A DNA stretch of 64,000 bases from Emticicia sp. BO119 (GCF_013912375.1 NZ_JACETV010000002.1:372001-436000); one strand, 5' to 3'. Shown: positions 17,701-27,796, counted from the stretch's first letter. Translations and numbers: made by a program. The notes: generated by a model not told the origin, from the letters alone.

Positions 17701-18969
17701 TTAATTTATTCTCCCGAAATTATATTTCAATAGTAAGTCAAGTCTGTTATTCGGAGGAGTAGCATTTGCTCCTGTAGTGAAGCCATTGCCTCTATAGTAC
17801 CGGGTTTCAATCATCAGCCTTTTATGGCTCAGACCAATACCTGCAATAGCTCTTTGTTCATCATTTCTGACGGCCCAGGGCAAATAAACAAGTTTTTCGA
17901 CAGAACCGTCTCTTCGGGTGATTGTGCTATTTTGTTTGATAATGGTAGCATAAGAAAAGCCGATAAGTGCATATACCGAGGGTTTGCCTACAAAAAATGT
18001 ATAACGGAACAGATGCTGAAGGCCTAAATAATGCATTTGATAATGAAAATGTTCGTCATCATAGGTAACTGAGCTTCTCGTCTGATAAGTATGTAATTCA
18101 TTTAAAAGGGCATATTTGCCTCTGCCTCTGGCAAAAACATAGTTGAGAAACAACCCACCAACCGGAGTAATATTAGCATTGCCTTTTACTTCTATATATC
18201 TGAAAGGATTAGCCATGGCATGTGTCATTTTGGTGTACCCAACCCCTGCTATAATTCCATACTCCCATCTGCCTTTATCTTTTTGAGGGGCTATTGACTT
18301 TATGGCACTGTTAAAGCACTCATTGTAATTATCTATCAGTTTTCTCATACTACTTACGTAATATTCTGTATGATGTATTGAAAGGGGTTTACATGACTCC
18401 GTTAGCAATTTAGATAGCTGGCTGCGGTATTCTCTGAATTTCGCCGAGTAGTGTTTGGTTTCAACAATATGATAGACAAGAACGATAAGTGAATCAGCTT
18501 TCTTTAGTAGAAAATGAGGTTCAGAATCTTTATCTACATAATGATAAAGTGTAACATTCCCATCTGATACTATTCTTACAAAAGCACTTACGGATTCTAT
18601 TTTCTTTGTACGATTACTATATTCTTTCATATTGAAGTAGACGATCTTATTACTGCTTCGGGGAAGATTTTCAATATCAAAGTTTAGTGCATGGTAAGTC
18701 TCCTTATTAGAGTCAATACTAAACCCTGCAATTTGAGAGGTAGTATAACTACGGGCAGATTGGGTGGGGTCGTCTTTGAAAGAAATCTGATTTGGGCTTT
18801 TAATCCATTCCTTATAATTAATGTATCCGCTAAGAGTATCTTTATTAAATGTAATAATTTTTCCCTTAGTGAAATTTTTTTGTGCTAAACCGGGATTTGC
18901 AATAAGTAATAGTAGAAGGATAAAGTTTAGTTCAGATTTCATTTTTCTCATTAGCTTGTCTTTATTCAA
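17701..18969 (-). CDS. Secreted protein with predicted C-terminal beta-barrel, paralogue B
   Basis: A 422-aa paralogue of the protein at 16212-17456. An internal Met (MRKMKSELNF, residue 8) could be the true start, giving a standard signal peptide ending at GLAQ. Shared blocks with paralogue A include FTKGKIITFNKDTLSGYINYKE, LYHYVDKDSEPHFLL, GRWEYGIIAGVGY and HYLGLQHLFRYTFFVGKPS. The pair is in tandem on the same strand 244 nt apart, so they arose by duplication. Role unknown. Confidence 0.75.
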   Translation of the reverse strand: MNKDKLMRKMKSELNFILLLLLIANPGLAQKNFTKGKIITFNKDTLSGYINYKEWIKSPNQISFKDDPTQSARSYTTSQIAGFSIDSNKETYHALNFDIENLPRSSNKIVYFNMKEYSNRTKKIESVSAFVRIVSDGNVTLYHYVDKDSEPHFLLKKADSLIVLVYHIVETKHYSAKFREYRSQLSKLLTESCKPLSIHHTEYYVSSMRKLIDNYNECFNSAIKSIAPQKDKGRWEYGIIAGVGYTKMTHAMANPFRYIEVKGNANITPVGGLFLNYVFARGRGKYALLNELHTYQTRSSVTYDDEHFHYQMHYLGLQHLFRYTFFVGKPSVYALIGFSYATIIKQNSTITRRDGSVEKLVYLPWAVRNDEQRAIAGIGLSHKRLMIETRYYRGNGFTTGANATPPNNRLDLLLKYNFGRIN

Positions 18970-19062
18970 ATATACTAAATAATCTATTTGTTGATTATAA
19001 AGACAAGCTAAAAGTATTTATAGCGGTTATCTGATTACTTCTTATACATGCACAAAGAATTA

Positions 19063-20595
19063 TCAGCTTTCAGGTAGTATAATTTGAAATTGAGTGCATT
19101 GGGATCCATACAACCTTTTAGACGCGTGGACATTTTCGTGTATTTTATGAAAAGAGGGGTCGGGGAGGAAGGCCAAGGAGATATCTATCGTGTCAGTATT
19201 GATCACAATCTGCTGGGTAATTGTCTCAACTATTTGCCGTTTTTCAGTATGAGGAAGCATTTTCCAGTTGTTGTATAAGTCTTTGGCTTCTCCAAGAATT
19301 ACATCCGAAGATAAGCTTTGAATTCTCAGAAAATCAATCTCCGCTTCCAAGTCTGGAAGTTGTTCTTCCATTTGTCGTAATTGAATTTGTGAAGGCAAAT
19401 AAAAACTTGAAAAATCTTCTTTGGAAAGTTCGCCATTTAATCTCATGTCTAACATTTCTCCCGTTTTTTTCTTTAGCTTTTCATAATCACTTTTAATGGT
19501 TTTTAAAAGTACTTCCTTTTCTTCAATGAACTGAGCCGTTTTTTGACTATAAGTTGTTACATCTGCATCAGTTAATAGAAAAGCCTTCAATTGATGATGA
19601 TAAATTTCTTCAATGTCTTCAACGGCAATTTTTCTTTTACATGGTTTGCATTTATAGTAATTACGGGTCTCAGTTAGGATATACATTTTCTTTCCACAAG
19701 AACAGTAAATATATCCGGTTAAAAAATGGATGGGAGGGCGGGCTGCTTTCTTTTCCCGTTTAATATGGTGTGTAAGGATATAATTACATTCTTCCCACAA
19801 ATCTTCACTGACAATAGGAGGGCATTTTACTTCAATCCATTCTTCCTTTGGTTTTAAAGTCCAGGGTTTACCAGCTCCCGGACTTTTTGAGTAATTGGCG
19901 ATTCTTATACCTTTCGCTGTTGTATCTGTAATGAGTCTTTCAATAGTAGTGTCTGAAAATAGAGCACCATTCCGGGTTCTGAATCCTCGTTTATTAAGTT
20001 CCTTTGCAGTCGTTTGTATACGTCTTGTTTGTTGAAAGATTTCATAGATTAACTTTCGGATAGGAGCCTCCTGCTCATCAATGACCAATTCTTTAGCCAC
20101 CCATTTATAGCCTAGACTTGCTTGACCACCAAGAGGTTTACCCATTAAGGCTCTGATAGGGACAGAGGCCCTTACTCGCTCAGCAATTTCTTCCCGTTCC
20201 CATTGGCTAATAGCCGCTATAATCGTGAAGAATAATCTGCCTGCTGGGGTAGAGGTATCAATGTTTTCAGCAATAGAAATAAGGTCTGCTTTTTCTTTTT
20301 GAAAAATATCTGAAATCTCCAGGAGTTCTTTGGTGTTTCTGGCCAGTCGAGCCAGCTTTGAAAAGATGATACCTGAAATAGTGCCATTTTTTATATCCGC
20401 AAGCATGCGCTTTGTTTCAGGATATTCCATCACTGATTTCCCTGACATGGCATCAAGCCTATAGATGGTGACAATATTCCAACCCTTTGCTTCCGCATAC
20501 ATCCTCGCTCGTCTTTCGTGATGTTCAGGACTTTCGTCCTGTACCTGCATATCTGTAGATACCCTGATCCACAATCCCACTTGCTTAGTTTCCAT
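19063..20595 (-). CDS. Large serine recombinase
   Basis: A 510-aa large serine recombinase. The resolvase domain has the nucleophile in WIRVSTDMQVQ (Ser13), then IIFSKLARLARNTKELLE and FTIIAAISQWEREEIAERVR, followed by the 'Recombinase' DNA-binding domain (KPLGGQASLGYKWV) and a zinc ribbon (CSCGKKM...YKCKPCKRKI, about 305-335) and a coiled-coil-like region. Such enzymes integrate and excise mobile elements. It is 56 nt downstream of the ATPase-nuclease gene on the same strand, suggesting one element. No attachment sites can be assigned from the sequence alone. Confidence 0.92.
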   Translation of the reverse strand: METKQVGLWIRVSTDMQVQDESPEHHERRARMYAEAKGWNIVTIYRLDAMSGKSVMEYPETKRMLADIKNGTISGIIFSKLARLARNTKELLEISDIFQKEKADLISIAENIDTSTPAGRLFFTIIAAISQWEREEIAERVRASVPIRALMGKPLGGQASLGYKWVAKELVIDEQEAPIRKLIYEIFQQTRRIQTTAKELNKRGFRTRNGALFSDTTIERLITDTTAKGIRIANYSKSPGAGKPWTLKPKEEWIEVKCPPIVSEDLWEECNYILTHHIKREKKAARPPIHFLTGYIYCSCGKKMYILTETRNYYKCKPCKRKIAVEDIEEIYHHQLKAFLLTDADVTTYSQKTAQFIEEKEVLLKTIKSDYEKLKKKTGEMLDMRLNGELSKEDFSSFYLPSQIQLRQMEEQLPDLEAEIDFLRIQSLSSDVILGEAKDLYNNWKMLPHTEKRQIVETITQQIVINTDTIDISLAFLPDPSFHKIHENVHASKRLYGSQCTQFQIILPES

Positions 20596-20651
20596 TGTAT
20601 TTTTTATTTAAAAATACACAATTTTCAGCACTTTTTCAAGGGATTTTGTAG

Positions 20652-23633
20652 CTATTTTTGCTGTTTTTTGATAGAATTGAGTACCACTTGTGCGACTGAA
20701 TTTCTTTTTCGTTGCACATCATTTTGTTCAGAAGAACCATACGAAACATTTACCCGATACCCTTTGATGATGTTATCCTGTGGCTGGTGAGTTGCGGCAA
20801 CAGATTCATCTAAATATACAAATAGTGCATCTGGTGTAAAGAAGTAAATATTGTATTTAGAGAAGTCCGGAACTTCAGATTCGCATTTTTTCTTAATCTT
20901 TTCCAATTGTTTAGCATCACCGGAAAGGGAAATTACCATGTCGTATTGAGCTTGCATACACTTTAAGATATTGTGCATTTCCCATTCAGGATTCGTAGTA
21001 TTGCAAATTTCAATAGCAATGGTTTTCTTGTCTTTTGTGAGTAGCACATCTATCTGGCCACTTCCGTCAGCCAATTGTGCCTCAATAGTGGCTATATATC
21101 CCCGTTGTTCTGCCATTTTTTTGACCAGAGATTGAAGGTAGCGGTGAACTGAATTGGATACGTTTTCTTGTCTTTGCGGAGATTCTTGTATTTTTAGTGG
21201 CGAAACAAACTGTTCTTTCAGGTGAATTTCAGGTTCTTGTGGTTTTTTGGGGAGAGGAGATATGATCGTTTTTTCAATTGTAGTCAAATTTTCAATCTCA
21301 ATCCTTTTGGTGCCATAAAGATTTCGAGAATGATTTTGCACATACTCTATTGCTGCCAACTTTTCTTCATCTGAAATGTGTGGCAAAAGGAAAGTATCTA
21401 GTGAACAGTCATATTGCGGTTGTTCTAACCGTACAATCGCTTCACCTTTACCGAGGTTTTGAAAATCGGTAAAGGTAAAATGAAAAAATCCATCAACTAA
21501 GCGTTTTGCATCAGGTTCTCCCACTCGGAAAACGACTCTATTAGAAATATTCCCAAAGATACTATTTAGTAATTCTGTATCTTCATGTTGAAGTTGGTAC
21601 AAGTCCTGATGGGAAATAGTTAAGCCCACTTTATACTTTCTAATACCACTTAACATTTCTTTAATAGAAGGAGTGATGAAATTCTGAAATTCATCTAAAT
21701 AAAGAAATACTGGAGTACGGACAACTGATTGTTGACGCTGTAAAATAGCTTGATGTATTTTTGACAGAAAAAGGGAGCCTAATAGATAACTGTTTTCTTT
21801 TCCGATAAGCCCCTGTGAGAGTTTGAGGAGAATTATCTTGTTAGTTTTAAAGAGTTCTTCAAAATCAAGTCCTTTCCGTTGACTTACCATATCCCGAATA
21901 TTCTTAGAGCGAAGAAAGGTGTCTAAGCGGGTCAAAATTGAGCCTATAGAGCTTGTTTTCAGAAGTGGATACTCTTTCTGCCAGTAATAAGTTATGTAGA
22001 AATTATCAACTCCATTTAGCCAGTTATTCCGAAAATCAGTTTCTAATAAAAATCTTCGTAAATCCTGCAACGAACCACCTTGTGTATGTTCGAGAATTGC
22101 TAAAATGGCGTTGCCTAACACTGAGTTCATTTGGTCTCCCCAACTGGTAGCATGCTTTCTAAATGAAGCTACCAAATCAGAAGAAAGGACTTCTTTTTCA
22201 ATATCTGAATGAGCTTGCAGGATATTTAAACCAATTGAATAGTCTTTATCGGAAGGGTCAATAAGTACAATATCCTGTCTCCGCTTTGGTGGTAGGATGG
22301 CAATCACATCATCAACTAAATCGCCATGTGGATCAAAGAGTACTACTCCGTAATTATGTTCTACATCCTGTTTAATGAGGTTGGCAATAAGGGTTGATTT
22401 TCCAGTACCAGTAGCTCCAATGATATGTGTATGCTTTAACCTGTCTTCAAGACTAAGACTAACCTTTGTCCTTACTCCATTATGATTATTCTCTCCTAAT
22501 ACAAATGCCTTATGAATGGCAATAAGCGGAACTTCAAACGTTTTGCGAGTGGAGATAAATAGCTTCTTGGCATGGACTGATTCTGATGGAAAATGAACCA
22601 GAGTACATAATTCATCTGCATTTAATAACATCCCTAAACGGTGGGACTGTCGTAGTGCTATGTCACTAATTCTTTGTTCAAAGGTATATGAATCAGTGAT
22701 AAGGCTACCGATATAATTAGTCTCGCTTTGCGTACTACTCTTAATGGCATTTGCTAAGTTATGCAACATTCCCAATGCTTCTTGTTTGGTATTTGCCTGA
22801 CTAAATGCCCGGATAGTCACTGCAAATAATGGACTTTGTGTTTTTTCTACAGCCAGTTTTGGAGCATAAGGGTCGTTTTCAAAAAAAGATGATTCGTCAC
22901 TTGTCATAACTGAATGCTTGATACTGTTATTCCAGTTATTAATCGTTCCTTTAAAGAGAATCTGTACACCTGCCCGATTGTCTCCTTTCAGATGGTCTAA
23001 TATTCCACAAATAGACGTTAACGGGTCAACTGTAAATGAATCAGACATTTCAATCGGTCGGTAAACCTCTTCAGCTAATCCAAAATCAATGGCTGCAATC
23101 AATAAATCATTATTAAAAATGGTATAGAGATAGGTTTCATCATGCACTATAGTACATTCAGGAAAATAGGAGGTAATAATTGTTTCAATCGTATATAAAT
23201 CCCTTAACCCTGCTACGAGTTGAATAATTATTTGTCTTGATGTACCAATGAGTTCAAATGAAATATTAGCATGTGAATGAAGTAACATGATAAGTACCGC
23301 TTTCATTCTTTCAGGATTAACTTTGCGGTCTTTCGGAAAATGGATTTGGATAGCTCCCAAATGCTCCTCCTTTTCATAGAGAAATGGGTCAACGGTTGTA
23401 TAATCAAGTACCTCTTCCTCAAACGTTGGGTGTTTCTTAAAGGAAAAAAGATTGAGAAAGCCGCTGATAAGGGTATGCCTTTTCCCATCATCAAGATAGT
23501 CAGGCTGATACCCATGAAAATAAAAAGGAATAAAGGGTGGTTCTAAATGTATTGGCATTTCTGCAATACCCCACCCTTTACACCGCTTTTCCCAGGTATA
23601 AAACTGATTTGTATAATATTCAGAAGCTGTCAT
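20652..23633 (-). CDS. HerA/VirD4-like ATPase with a nuclease-like C-terminal domain
   Basis: A 993-aa protein. Residues about 400-800 are a HerA/VirD4-type DNA-pumping ATPase: Walker A IIGATGTGKSTLIANLI near 411, VVLFDPHGDLVDDVI, and Walker B PVFLYLDEFQNFI near 640, followed by LTISHQDLYQLQ. The last ~130 residues (QRGYIATIEAQLADGSG, then QIDVLLTKDKKTIAIEICN) look like a PD-(D/E)XK-type nuclease core, with Asp and Glu present but Cys where the Lys normally sits. The N-terminal 400 residues are unrecognised. It overlaps nothing and lies 1 nt from the next gene upstream. A DNA transfer or processing role in a mobile element is inferred. Confidence 0.82.
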   Translation of the reverse strand: MTASEYYTNQFYTWEKRCKGWGIAEMPIHLEPPFIPFYFHGYQPDYLDDGKRHTLISGFLNLFSFKKHPTFEEEVLDYTTVDPFLYEKEEHLGAIQIHFPKDRKVNPERMKAVLIMLLHSHANISFELIGTSRQIIIQLVAGLRDLYTIETIITSYFPECTIVHDETYLYTIFNNDLLIAAIDFGLAEEVYRPIEMSDSFTVDPLTSICGILDHLKGDNRAGVQILFKGTINNWNNSIKHSVMTSDESSFFENDPYAPKLAVEKTQSPLFAVTIRAFSQANTKQEALGMLHNLANAIKSSTQSETNYIGSLITDSYTFEQRISDIALRQSHRLGMLLNADELCTLVHFPSESVHAKKLFISTRKTFEVPLIAIHKAFVLGENNHNGVRTKVSLSLEDRLKHTHIIGATGTGKSTLIANLIKQDVEHNYGVVLFDPHGDLVDDVIAILPPKRRQDIVLIDPSDKDYSIGLNILQAHSDIEKEVLSSDLVASFRKHATSWGDQMNSVLGNAILAILEHTQGGSLQDLRRFLLETDFRNNWLNGVDNFYITYYWQKEYPLLKTSSIGSILTRLDTFLRSKNIRDMVSQRKGLDFEELFKTNKIILLKLSQGLIGKENSYLLGSLFLSKIHQAILQRQQSVVRTPVFLYLDEFQNFITPSIKEMLSGIRKYKVGLTISHQDLYQLQHEDTELLNSIFGNISNRVVFRVGEPDAKRLVDGFFHFTFTDFQNLGKGEAIVRLEQPQYDCSLDTFLLPHISDEEKLAAIEYVQNHSRNLYGTKRIEIENLTTIEKTIISPLPKKPQEPEIHLKEQFVSPLKIQESPQRQENVSNSVHRYLQSLVKKMAEQRGYIATIEAQLADGSGQIDVLLTKDKKTIAIEICNTTNPEWEMHNILKCMQAQYDMVISLSGDAKQLEKIKKKCESEVPDFSKYNIYFFTPDALFVYLDESVAATHQPQDNIIKGYRVNVSYGSSEQNDVQRKRNSVAQVVLNSIKKQQK

Positions 23634-23634
23634 G

Positions 23635-24117
23635 TTACATAACCCCTACATGAATTTGCTTTTCAAATTCAGAGAGTTTACGACCAGTCGTATTAGTTAT
23701 ATGCTCTATTGCCTGCAAAACGCATACGTGGATACTTGAACGAAAAATGGCCTCAATATCTGCTTGATAAAATGTTCGTTTAGATGCTCTTAACCTCAAA
23801 AAGTCAGCTACCATCGTATTACCCATAAACTTTCGAATGAAATCTTCTGTCTCAAAGAGCCACCAGGAGACATAGAAATCCTTACCGAACGGAGCGGCAC
23901 ATATATCAAAAATCAAATCTCCATATTGTACCCTTAAATATTCACGTGATGCGGAAAAAAAGCCTTTTTCTTTATGATTCTTCCGAGAAGTTTGAACATT
24001 TGGATAATCATGTTCTTTAATAATTCCCTCAACGAGCAAATAAAATTCGTTTGAGGACATGGTAGAAAACGGAAAATAGTTATTCCATTGAGATAGAATT
24101 TGGGTCATGAAAACCAT
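23635..24117 (-). CDS. Hypothetical protein in the ATPase operon
   Basis: A 160-aa protein; I do not recognise the family. The first residues before MTQILSQWNNYFPF are probably not translated, because the ATG at residue 4 is equally good. The protein contains two Trp-rich strands (DFYVSWWLFETEDF) and a basic patch (LRLRASKRTFYQ). It is 1 nt from the ATPase gene and probably cotranscribed with it, so it likely belongs to the same element. Confidence 0.7.
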   Translation of the reverse strand: MVFMTQILSQWNNYFPFSTMSSNEFYLLVEGIIKEHDYPNVQTSRKNHKEKGFFSASREYLRVQYGDLIFDICAAPFGKDFYVSWWLFETEDFIRKFMGNTMVADFLRLRASKRTFYQADIEAIFRSSIHVCVLQAIEHITNTTGRKLSEFEKQIHVGVM

Positions 24118-24782
24118 AGCAGTAGTTGTTTAAGAATGAAGAAGAAGGTTCAACAAAAGATGTATGAAGATAATTGATAAATTATTGATAGCCAATTATT
24201 TAGAGGGAAAGTTCTGTCAATTTTGGCCCCAGTTGAATAAATCAGGTATTAATACCTGCTTGTTTTTTAAAGTAACGGTAACATTTATCCGATGAGATAT
24301 TTAGCTACTACAGCATTATTTCCTGAATATTAGACAAAATCATCTTTAAATTATTTGTAGTAGATGCTTTCAAGGCTTTACTGTTTGGATAAGAGACCTA
24401 CACTAACAACTGATTAAATCTAAATGTTATTGGAATAGTAGCTTGTTTCATTAGAAAATAATCAAAAAAGAAAACATTAAAAAATCAATATATACGCTTC
24501 TAAAGGAAACCAGATGGACATAAAAAAGTAAAATAGACACTGAACAGACCCAAGTCTCCTTCGATCTCTATAAGTAAAAAAAAGTAATTTTCTCGTATAG
24601 TATTACCGGAATTGACCGTATAATAAATATTTTTTGATTAATGCTTTCAATTGCTTTTTTTTATGGCATTCTCGGTCTTTAAAACAAGGTCCTTTACCAA
24701 TAAAAACCATACTATATGGCTTGTTTTGAAAACTTTAATAATTGAAAACATTATTTATAATACGAATACTTATAACCAAAAA
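24118..24782. other. Non-coding, AT-rich gap
   Basis: No gene seen between the ATPase operon and the AraC-type gene. The plus-strand frame before 24783 is open for 44 codons but reads as low-complexity sequence and is not supported as part of the regulator. Confidence 0.5.
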
Positions 24783-25130
24783 ATGAAATTGCCTGATAAA
24801 AAATTTATTGCTATGACTATAGAAATAATAGAAGCGAATTATGATAACAAAGATTTCGGTTGTCCGGAACTTTGCGAAGCACTAGGCATGAGCCGTTCTC
24901 ACATCCATCGAAAAATCAAAAAAGCCTTTAATACTTCGACCTCTGGATTTATTTTACAGATAAGAATGGAAAAAGCAAAAGAATTTTTGATGCAAAAAAA
25001 TCAAAAAATTTCCTCCATTGCCCATAAAGTTGGCTTTTCAGATGCCAATTACTTTAGCCGATCCTTTTCAACTTTTTATGGTATTTCTCCTATACGCTAC
25101 CGCCAAATGTTAATGAAAAGTAGGGATTAA
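24783..25130 (+). CDS. AraC-family HTH DNA-binding protein
   Basis: A 115-aa protein consisting only of an AraC-type double helix-turn-helix. The first HTH is CPELCEALGMSRSHIHRKIK and the second ISSIAHKVGFSDANYFSRSF, ending with the typical YGISPIRYRQ. The start is chosen at MKLPDKKFIAMTI, because the 44 codons upstream are AT-rich and unlike the family. No sensor domain is present, so it may be a truncated regulator or a small stand-alone activator of neighbouring genes. It lies between two accessory blocks. Confidence 0.85.
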   Translation: MKLPDKKFIAMTIEIIEANYDNKDFGCPELCEALGMSRSHIHRKIKKAFNTSTSGFILQIRMEKAKEFLMQKNQKISSIAHKVGFSDANYFSRSFSTFYGISPIRYRQMLMKSRD

Positions 25131-25429
25131 TCCAGAAAAGCTTGGTTCTTTCATACTTAATTAAATGAAAGTTTGAAAGTTAATGCAAAACTTAAGGTTT
25201 TGAGGAAAGTCTATATACAATACTCAAGATTCCGTTGAAAGAGTTTTCAACCGTTTATTTTATTAATTTGTTACCAATAGCCTTGAATATGATAGGTTAT
25301 TGAAACACCATAGTTTAGGCGAAGTAAATCTATACATCTATTTTGCTTGCTTTAACGGATTTTAATACAAGTTTGGGTAGTCCTACAAATGTAATGCTAT
25401 AATTATCTTTGTCAAAAAAAGAGATAATC

Positions 25430-25555
25430 ATGCAATGCATTCATTGTCATAGCGAACATACCAAAAAGAATGGTCATACTCATTACGGTAATCGCTGGTA
25501 CTGTCTTAAAAAACAAGTTTTAATATATAATTTTTTTAATAACTTTGGGACTTGA
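25430..25555 (+). pseudogene. IS1-like InsA N-terminal fragment
   Basis: A 41-codon ORF starting MQCIHCHSEHTKKNGHTHYG followed by NRWYCLKKQ. The C-x2-C...K.G...RY/W.C pattern is the zinc-binding N-terminus of IS1 InsA. Reading ends 16 nt before the IS110 remnant, so the IS1-like gene appears to have been cut off there. Confidence 0.6.
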
Positions 25556-25570
25556 AGGAGTCGCTTTTCA

Positions 25571-26709
25571 TTAAGCCACATCCTGTGTAGTCCCGCTGGT
25601 AGGGACTATTTTTTTGTCCTTACCATTGAGTTCTTTGACATTATTGGAATAGTACATCGGGTTATATTCTGTGTTGTTTTTCCATAAAGCAAAACATAGG
25701 ATTAATAATTTCTTTTGAACAGCCACAAAGGCTTTCATTTTAGGGACATTCTTGCTCATAATCCGCTCATAGAGTGCTTTACAGGCAGGCTCACCCCACT
25801 TGACTGCATTAAAAGCGGGCATAAACAAAATTCTTCGGATTCTACCGCACGGGCGGCCCCGTATTGCCTTTTTTGGATATTCTGGTTTTGCCGACTCGTT
25901 TTCCTGACTGGTTTTCAATGACATCATAGCCTGCAAAACTGACCAGTTGACGAATGTTTTCAAAACCTGTAAAACCATTGGTTTCAGCCACAAGTGTACA
26001 GGCTGAGAGCAATCCTAAGCCCTTAATTTGAGTTAATTGCGCTATTTTTGCTTTTAAAACCAAGTCCTCATCGAGTACTTTATTGATTTCCTGAGCTATC
26101 TGTTGTATCTGCTGCTCATAGATTTTGATTAACTTATCAAGCTGTTTGAGCACAAACTTATCTGTATACTGGCTGTGTAAAAGCGAATGCTTTTGGTTCT
26201 CTGACTGATTCTTCAACTCCTGCAAACGTTGGTGCTGACGAGTCAGCATTCTCAGGGCATAGATATTTTTTGAGAGTGGCTGCCAAAGCTGAAGGTTTTG
26301 CTCTAAGCCCATTTGAGCCAATCCACGAGCATCAATCTTGTCGTTCTTGGATTTATTACCAATGCTTCTCAGATAATGTTTGGCTTTATTGGGTAAAATC
26401 ACACTCACAGCGAAATCTTTCTGGAATAAATACCAGGCAATCTGCCGCGGCGGCGGACCGCTCGTGATAAACTCCAGTAGACTCCATTACATAACGCATA
26501 GGTAATTCCTTTACTTGACAATGTTTGTTGACCCAAGTCAAAAAACCATCAAAAGCACTGATTTTATTGTTAATCTTAGTGGTGCCTTTGATGGTGACCT
26601 TTCCGTTTACATCAATGACTGACAGACATACCTGTAAAGTGTCTTTACTTACGTCAAGTCCCACGCAATAGCGTAGAAAAGTAGCTGTTTTTTGTGCTTG
26701 CTTGTTCAT
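25571..26709 (-). pseudogene. IS110-family transposase, broken by two GC-rich insertions
   Basis: The remnant reads as an IS110 transposase across three frames: MNKQAQKTATFLRYCVGLDV... (RuvC-like Asp) to MESTGVYHE; then IAWYLFQKDFAV... through QIKGLGLLSACTLVAETNGF and RVGKTRISKKGN; then RIRRILFMPAFNAVKWGEPA to the stop at 25571. Between the first two parts lies CCGCGGCGGCGGACCG (26445-26460) and between the last two CGCACGGGCGGCCCCG (25846-25861). Each is exactly 16 nt and almost pure G/C; removing both restores one frame with the expected family residues (YHEQIAWYLF, KKGNSRIRRIL). No terminal repeats could be placed. Confidence 0.85.
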
Positions 26710-26953
26710 TGTCAGATGGGTTTTAATTTATTAACTTTTTTATCTGACGGTCTCCCTCGAATTTTGCACATACATACAAGATTGTGGCTAAAAGCTACAT
26801 CTTTAGGTACTGTCGAAGTTGTAGAGAAAGACAGGATGAACAGATAGACCAGCGATACAATATCATCTACTTGAGACGTATTAACGGCGAAACTCAGACT
26901 GCTGCTCATCCCTGTCAAACATCAACCCAAAATTGTACTATTTCCCAATAATT

Positions 26954-27160
26954 TCAATGAACTTCAAAGATATGTGCGGCGGACCGTTCTTTCATTCGTT
27001 TCAACTCTTCAGAACCCAAACCACCATATTTGCTTTTCCAGTTATAAAATGTTGCTGGTGATATACCATGTTCTCGACATAAATTTTCAACTGATTTGTC
27101 CTTGCCTTGGCTGCTCAATATACTTACGATTTGAGCTTCACTAAATTTACCCTTTTTCAT
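26954..27160 (-). pseudogene. Truncated IS3-family OrfA
   Basis: The protein starts MKKGKFSEAQIVSILSSQGK, then ENLCREHGISPATFYNWKSK and ELKRMKE, which is the N-terminal HTH of an IS3-family OrfA. After MKE it loses family resemblance at a GC-rich stretch (GCGGCGGACCG, 26976-26986 on the plus strand) and ends in unrelated sequence. No OrfB is present next to it. It is a remnant without transposase function. Confidence 0.8.
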
Positions 27161-27385
27161 TTGATTACCATTTAATTGTGAAAATTATGAAATTTCCTCC
27201 AATTTTAAATGGTTACGTTGTTCGGGGACAGGACAATCTCAGTTGTACATCATTTTTGAAGATAGATTGAAATTTCATAATTTTGAAAAAAACTCACCTG
27301 AGCCTATTCCCAAGTGAGTAATAAAAATCCTTGACACAGTTCAGTTCACACTCCCAAACATCAATCTCTTTTCTGATGTATTCTT

Positions 27386-27589
27386 TTAGAGTTTTCTAGG
27401 ATATATTTCTTGAATCTGTACTCCATAAATCTCACATAATATAATGAGATTTATAGCACTTGGCATTCTCAGCCCTCACTCCCACTCGGAGATTCTATCC
27501 TCGCAGTTCTTATCAAAGAGTTTAGCTACTTGCCATAAAGTTAATCCCTTACTCAATCGTAATTCTCGTAATCTATTGTCGTATTTCAT
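27386..27589 (-). pseudogene. XRE-family HTH gene with an internal stop
   Basis: Reading from an ATG at 27589: MKYDNRLRELRLSKGLTLWQ, then VAKLFDKNCEDRISEWE, then TGA, then GLRMPSAINLIILCEIYG to a final stop. The two intact homologues at 32352 and 32743 have Gln or Arg at the TGA position, so a CGA-to-TGA nonsense change would explain it. A copy of the shared upstream motif lies 32 nt before the ATG. Confidence 0.75.
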
Positions 27590-27620
27590 ATAAGTTAAAG
27601 TATAGTAAGTAATAAAAAAA

Positions 27621-27641
27621 GAATAAGATGGGGTAATTTGA
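27621..27641 (-). promoter_or_regulatory. Shared upstream motif copy 1
   Basis: On the minus strand this reads TTCAAATTACCCCATCTTAT, 32 nt before the XRE pseudogene ATG. It is a diverged copy of the GCAAATTnCCCTCTTA motif found at about ten places in this region. Confidence 0.5.
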
Positions 27642-27796
27642 AAATGTTAATAATAATCCTTCATCCTAACTTCCTTTTTAGGTAACTAAATACGCTATAC
27701 TAAGCAGGTACTGTACTTTCAATTGTCCTTACATCAGGCATATTAAAGTCTGGATTGTTAGTAATCCAGTTTCTAATAGCCTCTATTTCTTTCAAC

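Noticed and set aside
26712-26918. 68-codon minus-strand ORF between IS remnants
   Set aside because: No recognisable protein; likely non-coding sequence from old insertions.
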